From: Bacillota bacterium
GTDB lineage: Bacteria > Bacillota > Clostridia > Lachnospirales > Lachnospiraceae
Direction: 5' to 3'
NCBI GenBank assembly: GCA_023391695.1
Contig: JAEWAK010000017.1
Span: 62,001-126,000 of the forward strand
Length of the DNA: 64,000 bases
The position numbers and the translations under genes were made by a program. Shown here in pieces: positions 1 through 8,444 of the stretch. Numbering within the stretch: position 1 is the stretch's first letter; the number at the start of each line of letters is the position of its first letter. Under the pieces are notes generated by a model. The model was not told the origin of the DNA. It made no database searches and worked only from the letters and a program-made list of their open reading frames with translations.

Positions 1-313
1 CAAGCGGACATAACTCATTTTCTTTTTCTTTACATTAACATTAAATTTTCTTATACTTTTCTTACAGTAACTTTATTGATGTGTGGCTATTTTGTCCGGC
101 GGTCTTTATGAACTGATGTATATATTGGTTTATGTACCATAACAAATGCTGATAAAAGTATGCTTCAGGTATATTTTTTGGTGCTTTGCTCTGTAAGGCC
201 CGAAATTCTATTTGAGCGTATTTTTTACGCTTTTTTCACAGCGGACTGAATAGTTACTATATTGTTTGTTTACATTAATTAATAAACATAAACAGGAAAA
301 AGGAGAAATTAAT
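1..313. other. Intergenic region upstream of ptsH
   Basis: No convincing coding region. The stretch is AT-rich and holds one terminator-like hairpin at 215-236, listed separately. No close match to a sigma-A promoter for ptsH was found by eye, although the AT-rich segment around 250-295 could hold one. What lies upstream of the window is unknown. Confidence 0.6.
215..236 (+). terminator. Hairpin plus T-run upstream of ptsH
   Basis: AGCGTA and TACGCT arms (215-220 and 226-231) are followed by a run of T. It is short, so it may be the terminator of an upstream transcript or an attenuator in the ptsH leader. Which one depends on an unmapped transcription start. Confidence 0.45.
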
Positions 314-586
314 ATGGTAAAAGTAACAGTAACCGTAACAAATCCGGTAGGTTTACATGCAAGGCCGGCGAGCCTGCTTACCAAACTGGTAAAAGGATAC
401 GAATGTGATATTGAATTTTATAAAAATGGTGATGCTACCAAGAAACACCAGCCGAAAAGCATTTTGTCCGTAATGGCTTTGGGCGCAGTAAAGGGTGATG
501 AACTAACCTTTGAAGCTAACGGAAAAGACGAAAAAGAAGCAATAAAGGCAATCGAAGAATTTGTAAAGAGCGGTTGCGGGGAATAG
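314..586 (+). CDS. ptsH: Phosphocarrier protein HPr
   Basis: HPr accepts phosphate from Enzyme I and passes it to sugar-specific IIA proteins. The 90-residue product has the phospho-histidine motif GLHARPAS with His15, and a regulatory serine in PKSILSVMALG at Ser49, the site HPr kinase modifies in Firmicutes for catabolite repression. Ser49 is three residues later than the usual Ser46, so there is a small insertion before it. The start at 314 is preferred over an upstream in-frame ATG because AGGAG at 301-305 is well spaced. ptsI follows after 10 bases, so the two are almost certainly one operon. Confidence 0.95.
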   Translation: MVKVTVTVTNPVGLHARPASLLTKLVKGYECDIEFYKNGDATKKHQPKSILSVMALGAVKGDELTFEANGKDEKEAIKAIEEFVKSGCGE

Positions 587-596
587 GAGATCAGGC

Positions 597-2303
597 ATGA
601 AGACCATAAAGGGAGCACCCATTTCACCTGGGATAGCAATCGGTAAAGTATATTTAAAAAAGGCAGTTTCTGAAGAAATATCCTTTACCAAAACGGACAA
701 TACAGAAGAAGAGAAGAAAAGATTCCGGGATTCCAGAGCTTTGGCAGTAAAACAAGTGGAAGAAATTTACAATGAAATGCTTCGTTCAAAGGGTGAACAG
801 GAAGCTTCCATATTTTCAGCCCATATCGAAATGTTAAATGACACGGAATTTATTAACGGCGTAGAGAATGTCCTGGAAGAGTCGGGCTGCACTTCGGAAT
901 GGGCGGTTAAAACGGTACGGGATAACTTTGTTGGAATTTTTGAATCCATGGATGATGATTACATGCGGGAAAGGGCAATGGACATCAAAGACATCAGCGG
1001 CAGGGTGATCCGGATACTGAAAGGAATCGGCAATGAGGATTCTTTTGCATTTACGGAACCGGTTATTATAATATCCAATGACCTGGCACCTTCCGATACG
1101 GCACAGATGGATCCGGAGCTTGTTTTAGGAATAATCAATGAAACCGGAGGACCGACCTCCCATGCGGCTATTATCGCAAGGATGCTTGGCATTCCCTTTT
1201 GTATCTGTCCCCAGATTACATCCCTCGTTAAAAACGGGCAGCTGCTGGCTTTTGACGGAGAAGAAGGCACCATAGAACTGGAAGTTACGGAGGAGATCCT
1301 TCAGGATTACGGCAGGAAACAGGAAGATTATCGCAAAAAGATGCTTCAGCTGGAACAGTTAAGGGGTACAAAATCCATTACTGCGGACGGACATGAGATT
1401 TTACTGGCAGGCAATATCGGTGCACCGGAGGATGCGGATAGGGTATTACAGCAGGATGGGCACAGTATCGGCCTGTTCCGGACGGAATTTCTATATATGA
1501 ACCGGGACGGTTCCCCGGATGAGGAGGAGCAGTTTGCCGCATATAAAAAGGTTGCGGAAAAAATGCAGGATAATCCGGTGGTGATTCGGACTTTGGATAT
1601 CGGAGGGGATAAGGAAGTTGATTATCTTAAGATACCAAAAGAAGAAAATCCGTTTTTGGGATACCGTGCCATCCGCCTCTGCCTGGACCGTGTACCGTTT
1701 TGGAAAGTTCAGTTAAGGGCCCTGCTCCGGGCAAGTGTATTTGGCAATCTCCAGATTATGTTTCCCATGATCGTATCCATGGAGGAACTAAGACAGGCGA
1801 AAGAGATTTTAGAGGAAGTAAAAGCGGAATTAAAAAGCGAAGGAATTGCTTTCAACGAAAATATACCTGTCGGAATGATGATGGAAACACCTGCTGCAGC
1901 TCTTATGGCGGACATTTTTGCAAAAGAGGTCGACTTCTTTAGTATCGGAACCAACGATCTGATCCAGTACACCATGGCGGTTGACCGTATGAACGGGAAG
2001 GTTGCCCATCTGTATTCCCAATACGATCCGGCGGTACTCCGTTTTATTAAAAAAATTGTGGACAGTGCTCATGAAAATGGTATCTGGGCAGGTATCTGCG
2101 GAGAAGCTGCGGCGGATAAAGCCTTAATTCCCCTTTGGGTAGGATTGGGACTGGATGAGCTCAGCATGTCCCCCGGTTCCATACTCCGGATAAAAGGACA
2201 GATTCAGGGACTTACGAAATCAGCCTGCGAGGAATTAGTTGAAAAAGCATTTACATTAAAAACAGCAAAAGAAGTAGAAGAAACTTTGAAAAATTACAAA
2301 TGA
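597..2303 (+). CDS. ptsI: PTS Enzyme I (PEP-protein phosphotransferase)
   Basis: Enzyme I takes phosphate from phosphoenolpyruvate and gives it to HPr, starting every PTS phosphorelay. The 568-residue length is normal for the family. The active-site histidine lies in GGPTSHAAIIAR at His189, as in E. coli. The C-terminal PEP-binding barrel shows GLFRTEFLYM, a DIGGDKE segment, FSIGTNDLIQY, and the catalytic cysteine motif GICGEAAA. It directly follows ptsH, and an unusual soluble chemoreceptor follows it. Confidence 0.97.
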   Translation: MKTIKGAPISPGIAIGKVYLKKAVSEEISFTKTDNTEEEKKRFRDSRALAVKQVEEIYNEMLRSKGEQEASIFSAHIEMLNDTEFINGVENVLEESGCTSEWAVKTVRDNFVGIFESMDDDYMRERAMDIKDISGRVIRILKGIGNEDSFAFTEPVIIISNDLAPSDTAQMDPELVLGIINETGGPTSHAAIIARMLGIPFCICPQITSLVKNGQLLAFDGEEGTIELEVTEEILQDYGRKQEDYRKKMLQLEQLRGTKSITADGHEILLAGNIGAPEDADRVLQQDGHSIGLFRTEFLYMNRDGSPDEEEQFAAYKKVAEKMQDNPVVIRTLDIGGDKEVDYLKIPKEENPFLGYRAIRLCLDRVPFWKVQLRALLRASVFGNLQIMFPMIVSMEELRQAKEILEEVKAELKSEGIAFNENIPVGMMMETPAAALMADIFAKEVDFFSIGTNDLIQYTMAVDRMNGKVAHLYSQYDPAVLRFIKKIVDSAHENGIWAGICGEAAADKALIPLWVGLGLDELSMSPGSILRIKGQIQGLTKSACEELVEKAFTLKTAKEVEETLKNYK

Positions 2304-2330
2304 ACTGATACGTATTGGGAGGATACCTTT

Positions 2331-3083
2331 ATGAATCAAGAAAGTTTAGAATATGACAGGTTAGTATCAGACGAAATAGCTGAACCGGAATCAATTAATA
2401 TGCTGGAATCGGATGAAGTAAGTATCATTGAACCGGAATCTGCTGAGGCCACAATGGCCAAAGCAGATTCTTACAAAATAAAAAACCTGACGGACCGTAT
2501 CTATTCGGTAATGTCGGAAGTGGATACGGATCTCCAGGACGTAGTGGAATCTTTTGTGGAAGCCTCTTCCAAAGCGGAAGAAGGAAATCAGGTCATTAAT
2601 AAAGGAATCAACCAGATGGCAACCATACGTGAAAATTTTACGTCGGTGATACAGGCAATTAATAATCTGGAAAAGAAATCGAAGGAAATCATGAATATCG
2701 TTGAAATGATTACAAAGATTGCGAAGCAAACCAACCTGTTAGCGCTGAATGCGGCCATAGAAGCCGCAAGGGCAGGTGAGCAGGGAAGAGGGTTTACCGT
2801 AGTGGCAAGCGAAGTCAGGAAATTGGCGGAGCAATCCTCTAATGCCGCAAAAGATATCGGGGAATTGATCTACTCCATACAGACGGAAATTGACCAGACG
2901 GAAGGAATAATCCAGGCGGTAAACCAGGAAGTGGAATTGGGTGAGTCGGTCATTACGGAGGCTGGTACAACCTTTAACGGCATATTCGGTAATATTGAAG
3001 ATGTTTCAAATCAGGTCATGAAACTGTCCGCTTCTATCGAAGAGGTATTTTCCGTTACTCAGTCTGTTATGAAAAATATTTAA
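2331..3083 (+). CDS. Soluble methyl-accepting chemotaxis-type signalling protein
   Basis: This 250-residue protein carries the highly conserved hairpin tip of chemoreceptors at about residues 133-165 (NLLALNAAIEAARAGEQGRG, then EVRKLAEQSS), flanked by coiled-coil arms. It has no transmembrane segment, no HAMP and no recognisable ligand domain. The first ~45 residues are acidic, with two EPES-type segments (EPESIN and EPESAE). The start at 2331 has GGGAGG 12 bases upstream. It lies 27 bases after ptsI with no terminator between, so it is probably co-transcribed. I infer a cytoplasmic receptor that couples PTS state to CheA; no sequence proof of that link exists here. The C-terminal arm is short. 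Confidence 0.85.
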   Translation: MNQESLEYDRLVSDEIAEPESINMLESDEVSIIEPESAEATMAKADSYKIKNLTDRIYSVMSEVDTDLQDVVESFVEASSKAEEGNQVINKGINQMATIRENFTSVIQAINNLEKKSKEIMNIVEMITKIAKQTNLLALNAAIEAARAGEQGRGFTVVASEVRKLAEQSSNAAKDIGELIYSIQTEIDQTEGIIQAVNQEVELGESVITEAGTTFNGIFGNIEDVSNQVMKLSASIEEVFSVTQSVMKNI

Positions 3084-3168
3084 ACTGCCATAAGACTTGG
3101 CCGGAACATATTTGCGCATATAGTTTCCATACATATAAAAAGCAATATGAAACTATGGGGTAGGTATT

Positions 3169-4035
3169 ATGATATTAAAAAGAATATCGAAAATGGATCA
3201 CGCTTTTACGGGACTGGAAAAACAACTTGCGGAGTTTGTTCTGGGGCATGCGGAAGAGATTGTATATATGACGGTAAAAGAGCTGGCGGAGAGGGTGTAT
3301 GTTTCACAAGCTACCGTGAGCCGTTTTTGCCGTAAGCTGGAATTTGATAATTTTTCTGACTTTAGAATCACACTGGCGGCGGAATTAAATGAGGAATATA
3401 TTAAAAGTCAGCAGGTTGATGTAAACCGGCCTTTTAAAAAAGGAGATTCCGGGAAAACGATAGCGGAAAACATTGCAAAAGTATGTACACAATCCATACT
3501 GAATATGAAAGACAAAATTGACTACGAAGTTATGGAGGAAATAGTTAAAATATTTACGAAGCGAAAAAATATTATCGTTTATGGAATCGGATCCTCCTTA
3601 ACCACTGCCGGTGATTTCTGTGATAAAATGGCCCGGATCGGTTATAATGCGATTATGTGCCGTGATTTTCCCACCCAGTTTTACAAAATGTATTCGGAAC
3701 CCGATTCTTATTGCCTGGTGGTCATATCCTATTCCGGGGAAACACCTGAAATGAAACTTGGCGTCAAGGCATCCAAAGCGGTAAAACTACCGGTTATTGC
3801 CATAACTGCCAACCGAAACAGCTGGCTTGGCAAAACAGCCGATTATGTAATTTCCATTATTGAGGATGAAGAAAGGTTTATTGTCAATAAAATAGATTTA
3901 TTCAGCTCTCAAATGGCAGTTCATTATGTTCTTGACTGTTTGTATGCATTCGTATACATCTGTGATTATGATGAACATGTTCGCTTTTCTAAAAAAAGCG
4001 AAGGAATATTAAATCATTATAGAAATCTGAAGTAA
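3169..4035 (+). CDS. RpiR/MurR-family transcriptional regulator with SIS domain
   Basis: 288 residues. An N-terminal helix-turn-helix of the RpiR type spans residues 1-77 (LAEFVLGHAEEIVYMTVKELAERVYVS then QATVSRFCRKLEF). A sugar-isomerase (SIS) domain at about 105-255 shows YGIGSS and SYSGETPE, the phosphosugar-binding loops. Such proteins sense sugar phosphates and control sugar or amino-sugar genes. It lies downstream of the ptsHI-chemoreceptor genes and is followed by a strong terminator, so it closes that unit. Its effector and targets cannot be read from the sequence. Confidence 0.9.
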   Translation: MILKRISKMDHAFTGLEKQLAEFVLGHAEEIVYMTVKELAERVYVSQATVSRFCRKLEFDNFSDFRITLAAELNEEYIKSQQVDVNRPFKKGDSGKTIAENIAKVCTQSILNMKDKIDYEVMEEIVKIFTKRKNIIVYGIGSSLTTAGDFCDKMARIGYNAIMCRDFPTQFYKMYSEPDSYCLVVISYSGETPEMKLGVKASKAVKLPVIAITANRNSWLGKTADYVISIIEDEERFIVNKIDLFSSQMAVHYVLDCLYAFVYICDYDEHVRFSKKSEGILNHYRNLK

Positions 4036-4054
4036 ATATATAATAATTATTTAT

Positions 4055-4132
4055 AAGGAACTGTACAAAACAGCTTGGTGAAATCCGGGATCCGGAGGAG
4101 AAAATCAAGCTGCCTTGTACAGTTCCTTTTTC
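4055..4132 (+). terminator. Rho-independent terminator after the RpiR gene
   Basis: GGAACTGTACAA near 4057-4068 pairs with TTGTACAGTTCC at 4115-4126, an inner CAGCTTG/CAAGCTG stem extends it, and TTTTTC follows. It ends the ptsHI-receptor-rpiR unit. Confidence 0.85.
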
Positions 4133-4455
4133 GTGTAATGAAATGAAAGTATATCTTCTAACAGTATACAGTACATGTCTGGGCTGAACGCTTACAGGAA
4201 AAGAAATCCTGCCTGAAAGTAACCCTATTCGGGAAGAGCATAAAGTCGGTTTGATACAAAAATTCATAAAAATGGGATTTATAGTAAAAATATATATAAA
4301 AAAATGTAAGAACCATTCATTCGGTTTTAAAATAATGATACAATGGCTGAAAAATGCTAGAATAAACTTACTGAAAACGGCTTGTATTAAGTCATCCGCT
4401 GCTTTATAAAGGCGGTGCATGACAGGTATAGAAATTATTTTGGAGGAGAAACATA
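4133..4455. other. Intergenic leader of the PTS/GH1 gene cluster
   Basis: No gene seen. A possible weak promoter is TTCATT (4316-4321), 17-base spacer, TACAAT (4339-4344). Near 4371-4384 there is a TGAAAACG half resembling a CcpA cre site, but the second half fits poorly. GGAGGAG at 4442-4448 is the ribosome site for the next gene. Confidence 0.4.
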
Positions 4456-5385
4456 ATGGGAGAGATAAAGCGAATTATCAATGCATCAAAATCAGATTTT
4501 GAGAAAATGAAACCTATGGACTTAAAAGAATCCATCCGGTTATCGGAAGGAAGAACCATTATGGGGCAGCATCTTTTATTTGTCAATAACGGGCTGGTGC
4601 ATGGAGTAACAAACACGGAATTATTATTTGCATTTGGAGCGGATATGGTTATGCTGAATACTTTTGATTTAGATAACATTCAAAATAATCCGGGACTTAA
4701 CGGATTGACTTTTGAAGAATTAAAAGCGCTATGCAACAGGCCGGTGGGTATCTACTTAGGGTGTCCCGGGGAAGGGGTAAATACGGAAAATAAACTGTAC
4801 CGCCTGGACGGATCTGCGGCATCGGAAGCCCACCTTAAGCAATGCGCTGCCATGGGGGCGGATTTCGTAATATTAGGAGGAAATCCCGGAACCCGTACTT
4901 CCATAAGTGATGTAATCAAGTGGACAAAAAAAGCAAAAGACCTGTGCGGGGATGATATTTTCCTGTTTTCCGGTAAATGGGAAGACGGAGTAGAAGAAAA
5001 AGTACTGGGAGATCCCCTTGCGGTAAGGGATGCAAAAGATATTATTGCAGAACTGATACATGCCGGAGCCGACTGTATTGATCTGCCCGCTCCGGGAAGC
5101 AGACATGGTATTTCGGTAGATATGATAAGGGAACTGGTTGAATTTACACACCGCTATAAACCGGGAACATTGGTTATGACATTTTTAAACAGCTCCGTTG
5201 AAGGTGCGGATGTAGATACAATACGCCTGATTGCCCTTAAGATGAAAGAAACAGGAGCAGATATTCATGCCATTGGTGACGGCGGATTTGCCGGCTGTAC
5301 ATTTCCGGAAAATATCCACCAATTATCCGTTACCATGAAAGGGAGAAGCTATACCTATTTCCGAATGGCATCCACGAACCGCTGA
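4456..5385 (+). CDS. Uncharacterised TIM-barrel-like protein (DUF7916-type)
   Basis: A 309-residue soluble protein with repeated strand-then-glycine patterns typical of a (beta/alpha)8 barrel: FGADMVMLNTFDL, VGIYLGCPGEG, GADFVILGGNPGTR, GADCIDLPAPGSRHGIS and GADIHAIGDGGFAG. From memory it matches a family often misnamed a haloacid-dehalogenase-like hydrolase and now DUF7916; that is recall, not a search. It precedes the PRD activator by 16 bases and the PTS genes, so it probably belongs to the same sugar system. PEP-mutase- or aldolase-like chemistry is possible but unproven. The start has GGAGGAG 7 bases upstream. Confidence 0.7.
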   Translation: MGEIKRIINASKSDFEKMKPMDLKESIRLSEGRTIMGQHLLFVNNGLVHGVTNTELLFAFGADMVMLNTFDLDNIQNNPGLNGLTFEELKALCNRPVGIYLGCPGEGVNTENKLYRLDGSAASEAHLKQCAAMGADFVILGGNPGTRTSISDVIKWTKKAKDLCGDDIFLFSGKWEDGVEEKVLGDPLAVRDAKDIIAELIHAGADCIDLPAPGSRHGISVDMIRELVEFTHRYKPGTLVMTFLNSSVEGADVDTIRLIALKMKETGADIHAIGDGGFAGCTFPENIHQLSVTMKGRSYTYFRMASTNR

Positions 5386-5401
5386 ACCAGGGAGGGCAGA
5401 T

Positions 5402-7324
5402 ATGGAACTTAAGCTGGAGGAATTATTTTACAGGATGGCTTTTGATGAGTATATCTCATCAAAGGCCATAGCTGAGAAGATGTTTCTAAGTGAAAAAACA
5501 GTGAGGCAATATATTAAAATTTTAAATGACCACCTTAACCGGCATGGGGCAAGAATTGATTCCAAGCATGGGTTTGGCTATCGTCTGACTGTATTTGACG
5601 AAGAAAATTTCCGGGAATTTTTTAAGGATGGCAGGCTGATGGACGAAGAGAGGATACCGGCCAAATCAGATGAAAGAATTGATTTTATTTTGGCCTACCT
5701 GCTGTGCCATAAAGATTATGTTAAATTGGAAGACCTGTGCAATCTGCTGTATGTCAGTGAATCAACACTGGCAATGGATATGAGGCATGTAAGAGAAAGA
5801 CTGGATAATTATGAGGTCAAAATAATCAGCAAAAATAAAAAAGGGATTAAGATTGAAGGAAGCGAATTCAACTTAAGGCTTTGTATTGCCAATTATGTAT
5901 TAAAACGCGGTGTCATAGCGCAAAGCGGCTTTACCATTGCAGAACAGGAGAAATACAAGATTTCCGAAGTGGTTATTGACACATTGTCAGGGCTTGATAT
6001 ATCCATGCCGGAACTATCCATACAAAATCTGATTCTTCATCTTTATACGACCGTTAAGCGTATTAAGAACGGGTATTCCGTTACCTTTCCGGAGGATGTA
6101 CATGCAGAGATACAAAACGGCAACTACGTCGGCCTGGATGCGGCAAAAAGGATATGTAAGCGGATCGGTTCACTTTTCCAGGTTGAATTTTCCGATTATG
6201 AGGTTGATTTTATAACAATCCATATGTTTGGAAAAAGGGTAACGGAAGTGTATGAGGGCGGTGTTTCGAATCTGGTCATCTCTGCGGAAATATATGATTT
6301 GGTAGGAAAAATGCTGGATTTTGTCTATCTGACTTTTAAGATTGACCTGCGGGACGATTTTTCCATTAAGATGGCCCTTGCAAAGCACATGGTTTCCCTG
6401 GATATCCGGCTGCGTTATAATATGAATCTAAAGAATCCGATTTTAAAGGATATCAAGAAAAACTATTCCCTTGGCTATACCGCAGCTGCGCAGGCTGTCA
6501 TACCCATTGAAGAAAAATATAAAAAGAAGTTGAACGAAGATGAAATCGGCTATTTTGCCCTTTTATTTGAACTCTATATGAAAGGTGCCGGTGAAATGGG
6601 AGGAGAGACAGGGAGTCTTAAAAATATCCTTATTGTATGTGCTACCGGAAAGACCAGTGCGGAGCTTCTGGCTTATCAATACCGGAAAATATTCGGAAAG
6701 TATTTAAATAAAATCAGTATCTGCAATACCAGTAACTTAAAAAATGAAAACCTGGAGGAGGTGGATTATATCCTTACAACAACCCCCATCAGCATACCGG
6801 TTTCCTTACCGATCCTGGAAATAAAAATGTTCCTGGATGATTCCGAAATCGCTCATTTAAAAAAAGCATTTCAGTCGGAATATAAAAATATTCTTTTAAA
6901 ATATCTCAGCCCGGACTTATTCTATACAGGAATAACCTTTCAGAATAAGGAACAGGTAATAAGTTATCTGTGTGAAAAAACAGGCCAGTTTAAAAGCCTG
7001 CCTGAGGGTTTTTATGAAAGTGTATTAAAACGGGAGGAACTCGGTGCTACGGATTTTGGTGAGATGGTGGCATTTCCCCATCCTTACGGGCGGGTAACGA
7101 AAGAAAGCTTTGCCAGTGTCTGTATTTTATCCAAGCCCGTTTTCTGGAGTAATCAGGAAGTGCAGATGGTTATTCTGATATCCATAGCAGAACAGGAGGA
7201 TAGTGATCTGGAACCGTTTTACCGACAGGTATCTGAATTTATCATGGATAAAAATAAGGTTAAAAGACTGTTAAAAGACCAATCTTTTGACCAGTTTTTG
7301 TCTTTGATGTCACAGGAATTTTAG
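5402..7324 (+). CDS. PRD-domain transcriptional activator with EIIB and EIIA modules (LicR/MtlR class)
   Basis: 640 residues in the order expected of PTS-controlled activators: N-terminal winged HTH (KAIAEKMFLSEKTVRQYIKI, ~1-80) and a second HTH-like segment (~95-165), two PRD domains (~180-400) with candidate phospho-histidines in LILHLYTTVKR and LAKHMVSLDIR, an EIIB-like domain with a cysteine in NILIVCATGKTS (~410-495), and a mannitol/fructose-type EIIA domain with the histidine in VAFPHPYGRV (~500-640). Phosphorylation of these modules by HPr and the cognate IIB would set activity. It is the likely regulator of the PTS/GH1 operon just downstream. Confidence 0.9.
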   Translation: MELKLEELFYRMAFDEYISSKAIAEKMFLSEKTVRQYIKILNDHLNRHGARIDSKHGFGYRLTVFDEENFREFFKDGRLMDEERIPAKSDERIDFILAYLLCHKDYVKLEDLCNLLYVSESTLAMDMRHVRERLDNYEVKIISKNKKGIKIEGSEFNLRLCIANYVLKRGVIAQSGFTIAEQEKYKISEVVIDTLSGLDISMPELSIQNLILHLYTTVKRIKNGYSVTFPEDVHAEIQNGNYVGLDAAKRICKRIGSLFQVEFSDYEVDFITIHMFGKRVTEVYEGGVSNLVISAEIYDLVGKMLDFVYLTFKIDLRDDFSIKMALAKHMVSLDIRLRYNMNLKNPILKDIKKNYSLGYTAAAQAVIPIEEKYKKKLNEDEIGYFALLFELYMKGAGEMGGETGSLKNILIVCATGKTSAELLAYQYRKIFGKYLNKISICNTSNLKNENLEEVDYILTTTPISIPVSLPILEIKMFLDDSEIAHLKKAFQSEYKNILLKYLSPDLFYTGITFQNKEQVISYLCEKTGQFKSLPEGFYESVLKREELGATDFGEMVAFPHPYGRVTKESFASVCILSKPVFWSNQEVQMVILISIAEQEDSDLEPFYRQVSEFIMDKNKVKRLLKDQSFDQFLSLMSQEF

Positions 7325-7325
7325 A

Positions 7326-7370
7326 AAGGCATTCCAAACCGGATTTCAGGTTAGGAATGCTTTGATTTTT
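7326..7370 (+). terminator. Terminator after the PRD activator
   Basis: AAAGGCATTCC and GGAATGCTTT arms close a short loop and are followed by TTTGATTTTT. It separates the activator from the PTS structural genes. Confidence 0.75.
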
Positions 7371-7389
7371 ACCGTAATGATAGCGGTAA
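7369..7389. promoter_or_regulatory. Inverted repeat, possible activator site for the PTS operon
   Basis: TTACCG, nine bases, CGGTAA is a perfect 6-base inverted repeat 70 bases before the IIA gene, just after the activator's terminator. Its place fits an operator for the upstream PRD activator. That is inference from position only. Confidence 0.35.
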
Positions 7390-7458
7390 TTATGTAAATT
7401 GCTTTTGATATGGGGAAAAAGTAAAATAGAATTAACAAAAGATAAGGAGGTGAAGGAA

Positions 7459-7782
7459 ATGTCGGATGAAGATTATGGGGTCGCATTTCACCTGATAGCA
7501 GCCGCCGGGGATTCAAAATCAGATTCCATGAATGCCATTCGTGCAGCCAGGGAAGGGAACTTTGAAAAAGCGGAAGAATTCTTAAAAAGTGCGGAAAAGA
7601 AAATGAATCAGGCCCATGAAATGCAGTTTGACATGATACAACAGGAATCGTCCGGTAATCCGGTGGCAGTCAATATTATTCTGGTTCATGCCCAGGATCA
7701 TTTAACAATGGCTTTGGTAGTAAAAGAAATGGCAGTGGAGATAATGGAGCTATATAAAAGAATTATGGAGCAGAAAGGATGA
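7459..7782 (+). CDS. PTS lactose/cellobiose-class IIA subunit
   Basis: A 107-residue all-helical IIA of the LacF/CelC family, which receives phosphate from HPr and passes it to IIB. The active histidine is His77 in VHAQDHLTMA, with the metal-binding Asp80 of the family also present. The start at 7459 is chosen because AAGGAGGTGA (7444-7453) is ideally placed; an in-frame start 60 bases upstream lacks one. IIB follows after 6 bases. Confidence 0.93.
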   Translation: MSDEDYGVAFHLIAAAGDSKSDSMNAIRAAREGNFEKAEEFLKSAEKKMNQAHEMQFDMIQQESSGNPVAVNIILVHAQDHLTMALVVKEMAVEIMELYKRIMEQKG

Positions 7783-7788
7783 TCCGCA

Positions 7789-8088
7789 ATGAAAGTTTTA
7801 CTGGTCTGTGCTGCAGGAATGTCTACCAGCCTTCTGGTGGCAAATATGCGAAAATTTGCGGGAAAGGAGGATGTAATAGAAGCAAAATCCGCTTCTGAGC
7901 TTCCGAAATCTGTGGGAAATTATGAGGTGGTTTTAGTTGGGCCCCAAATCCGTCATGAGTTTGGGAAAATTAAGGCCTTATGCCAGAAATACAAGGTAAA
8001 GACTGGCCTGATTGATATGGCGTCGTATGGGAAGATGGATGGCAGGGCAGCAATGGAACTGGCTAAGGAATTAATAAATCAAAAGTAA
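7789..8088 (+). CDS. PTS lactose/cellobiose-class IIB subunit (first of two)
   Basis: 99 residues with the P-loop-like phospho-cysteine motif VLLVCAAGMSTSLL, active Cys7. It transfers phosphate from IIA to sugar bound in IIC. A later GPQIRHEF segment is typical of the family. It sits between IIA and a second, different IIB, an unusual duplication for this class. Confidence 0.92.
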   Translation: MKVLLVCAAGMSTSLLVANMRKFAGKEDVIEAKSASELPKSVGNYEVVLVGPQIRHEFGKIKALCQKYKVKTGLIDMASYGKMDGRAAMELAKELINQK

Positions 8089-8104
8089 GAAAGGGAGAAG
8101 GTTT

Positions 8105-8416
8105 ATGAAAAAGCTTAAAATTACACTGGCCTGTGCCGGTGGTATGTCAACCAGCATGCTGTGCAAAAAAATAATTGGGGCGTCAGAGAAGAAAGGTTAT
8201 ACGGGAACGGAATGTAATGCCTATTCCGTTGCAGGCCTTGATACGGCTGCGCCCGGCAGTGACGTAATTTTACTTGGACCCCAGGTAAGCTATCAGAAGG
8301 ATACGGTAGTAAAGAAGTTTCCTCAGATTCCGGTCGTAGTTATTGATATGAGAGATTATGGGATGATGAACGGCGAGAAAATATTTAATGATTTAGCTCA
8401 AAAATTTGGTTGGTAA
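8105..8416 (+). CDS. PTS lactose/cellobiose-class IIB subunit (second of two)
   Basis: 103 residues with ITLACAGGMSTSMLC, active Cys10, and GPQVSYQKD. It aligns with the preceding IIB along its length but is clearly diverged, so this is an old duplication or acquisition rather than a recent copy. Either each IIB has its own partner or substrate, or one has become regulatory, for example by phosphorylating the PRD activator. The IIC gene follows closely. Confidence 0.92.
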   Translation: MKKLKITLACAGGMSTSMLCKKIIGASEKKGYTGTECNAYSVAGLDTAAPGSDVILLGPQVSYQKDTVVKKFPQIPVVVIDMRDYGMMNGEKIFNDLAQKFGW

Positions 8417-8444
8417 AATAAAAGGAAAGTGGGGTTTTGTTACT

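Noticed and set aside
4371..4384. cre-like CcpA site
   Set aside because: Only the first half (TGAAAACG) fits; three mismatches in the second half.
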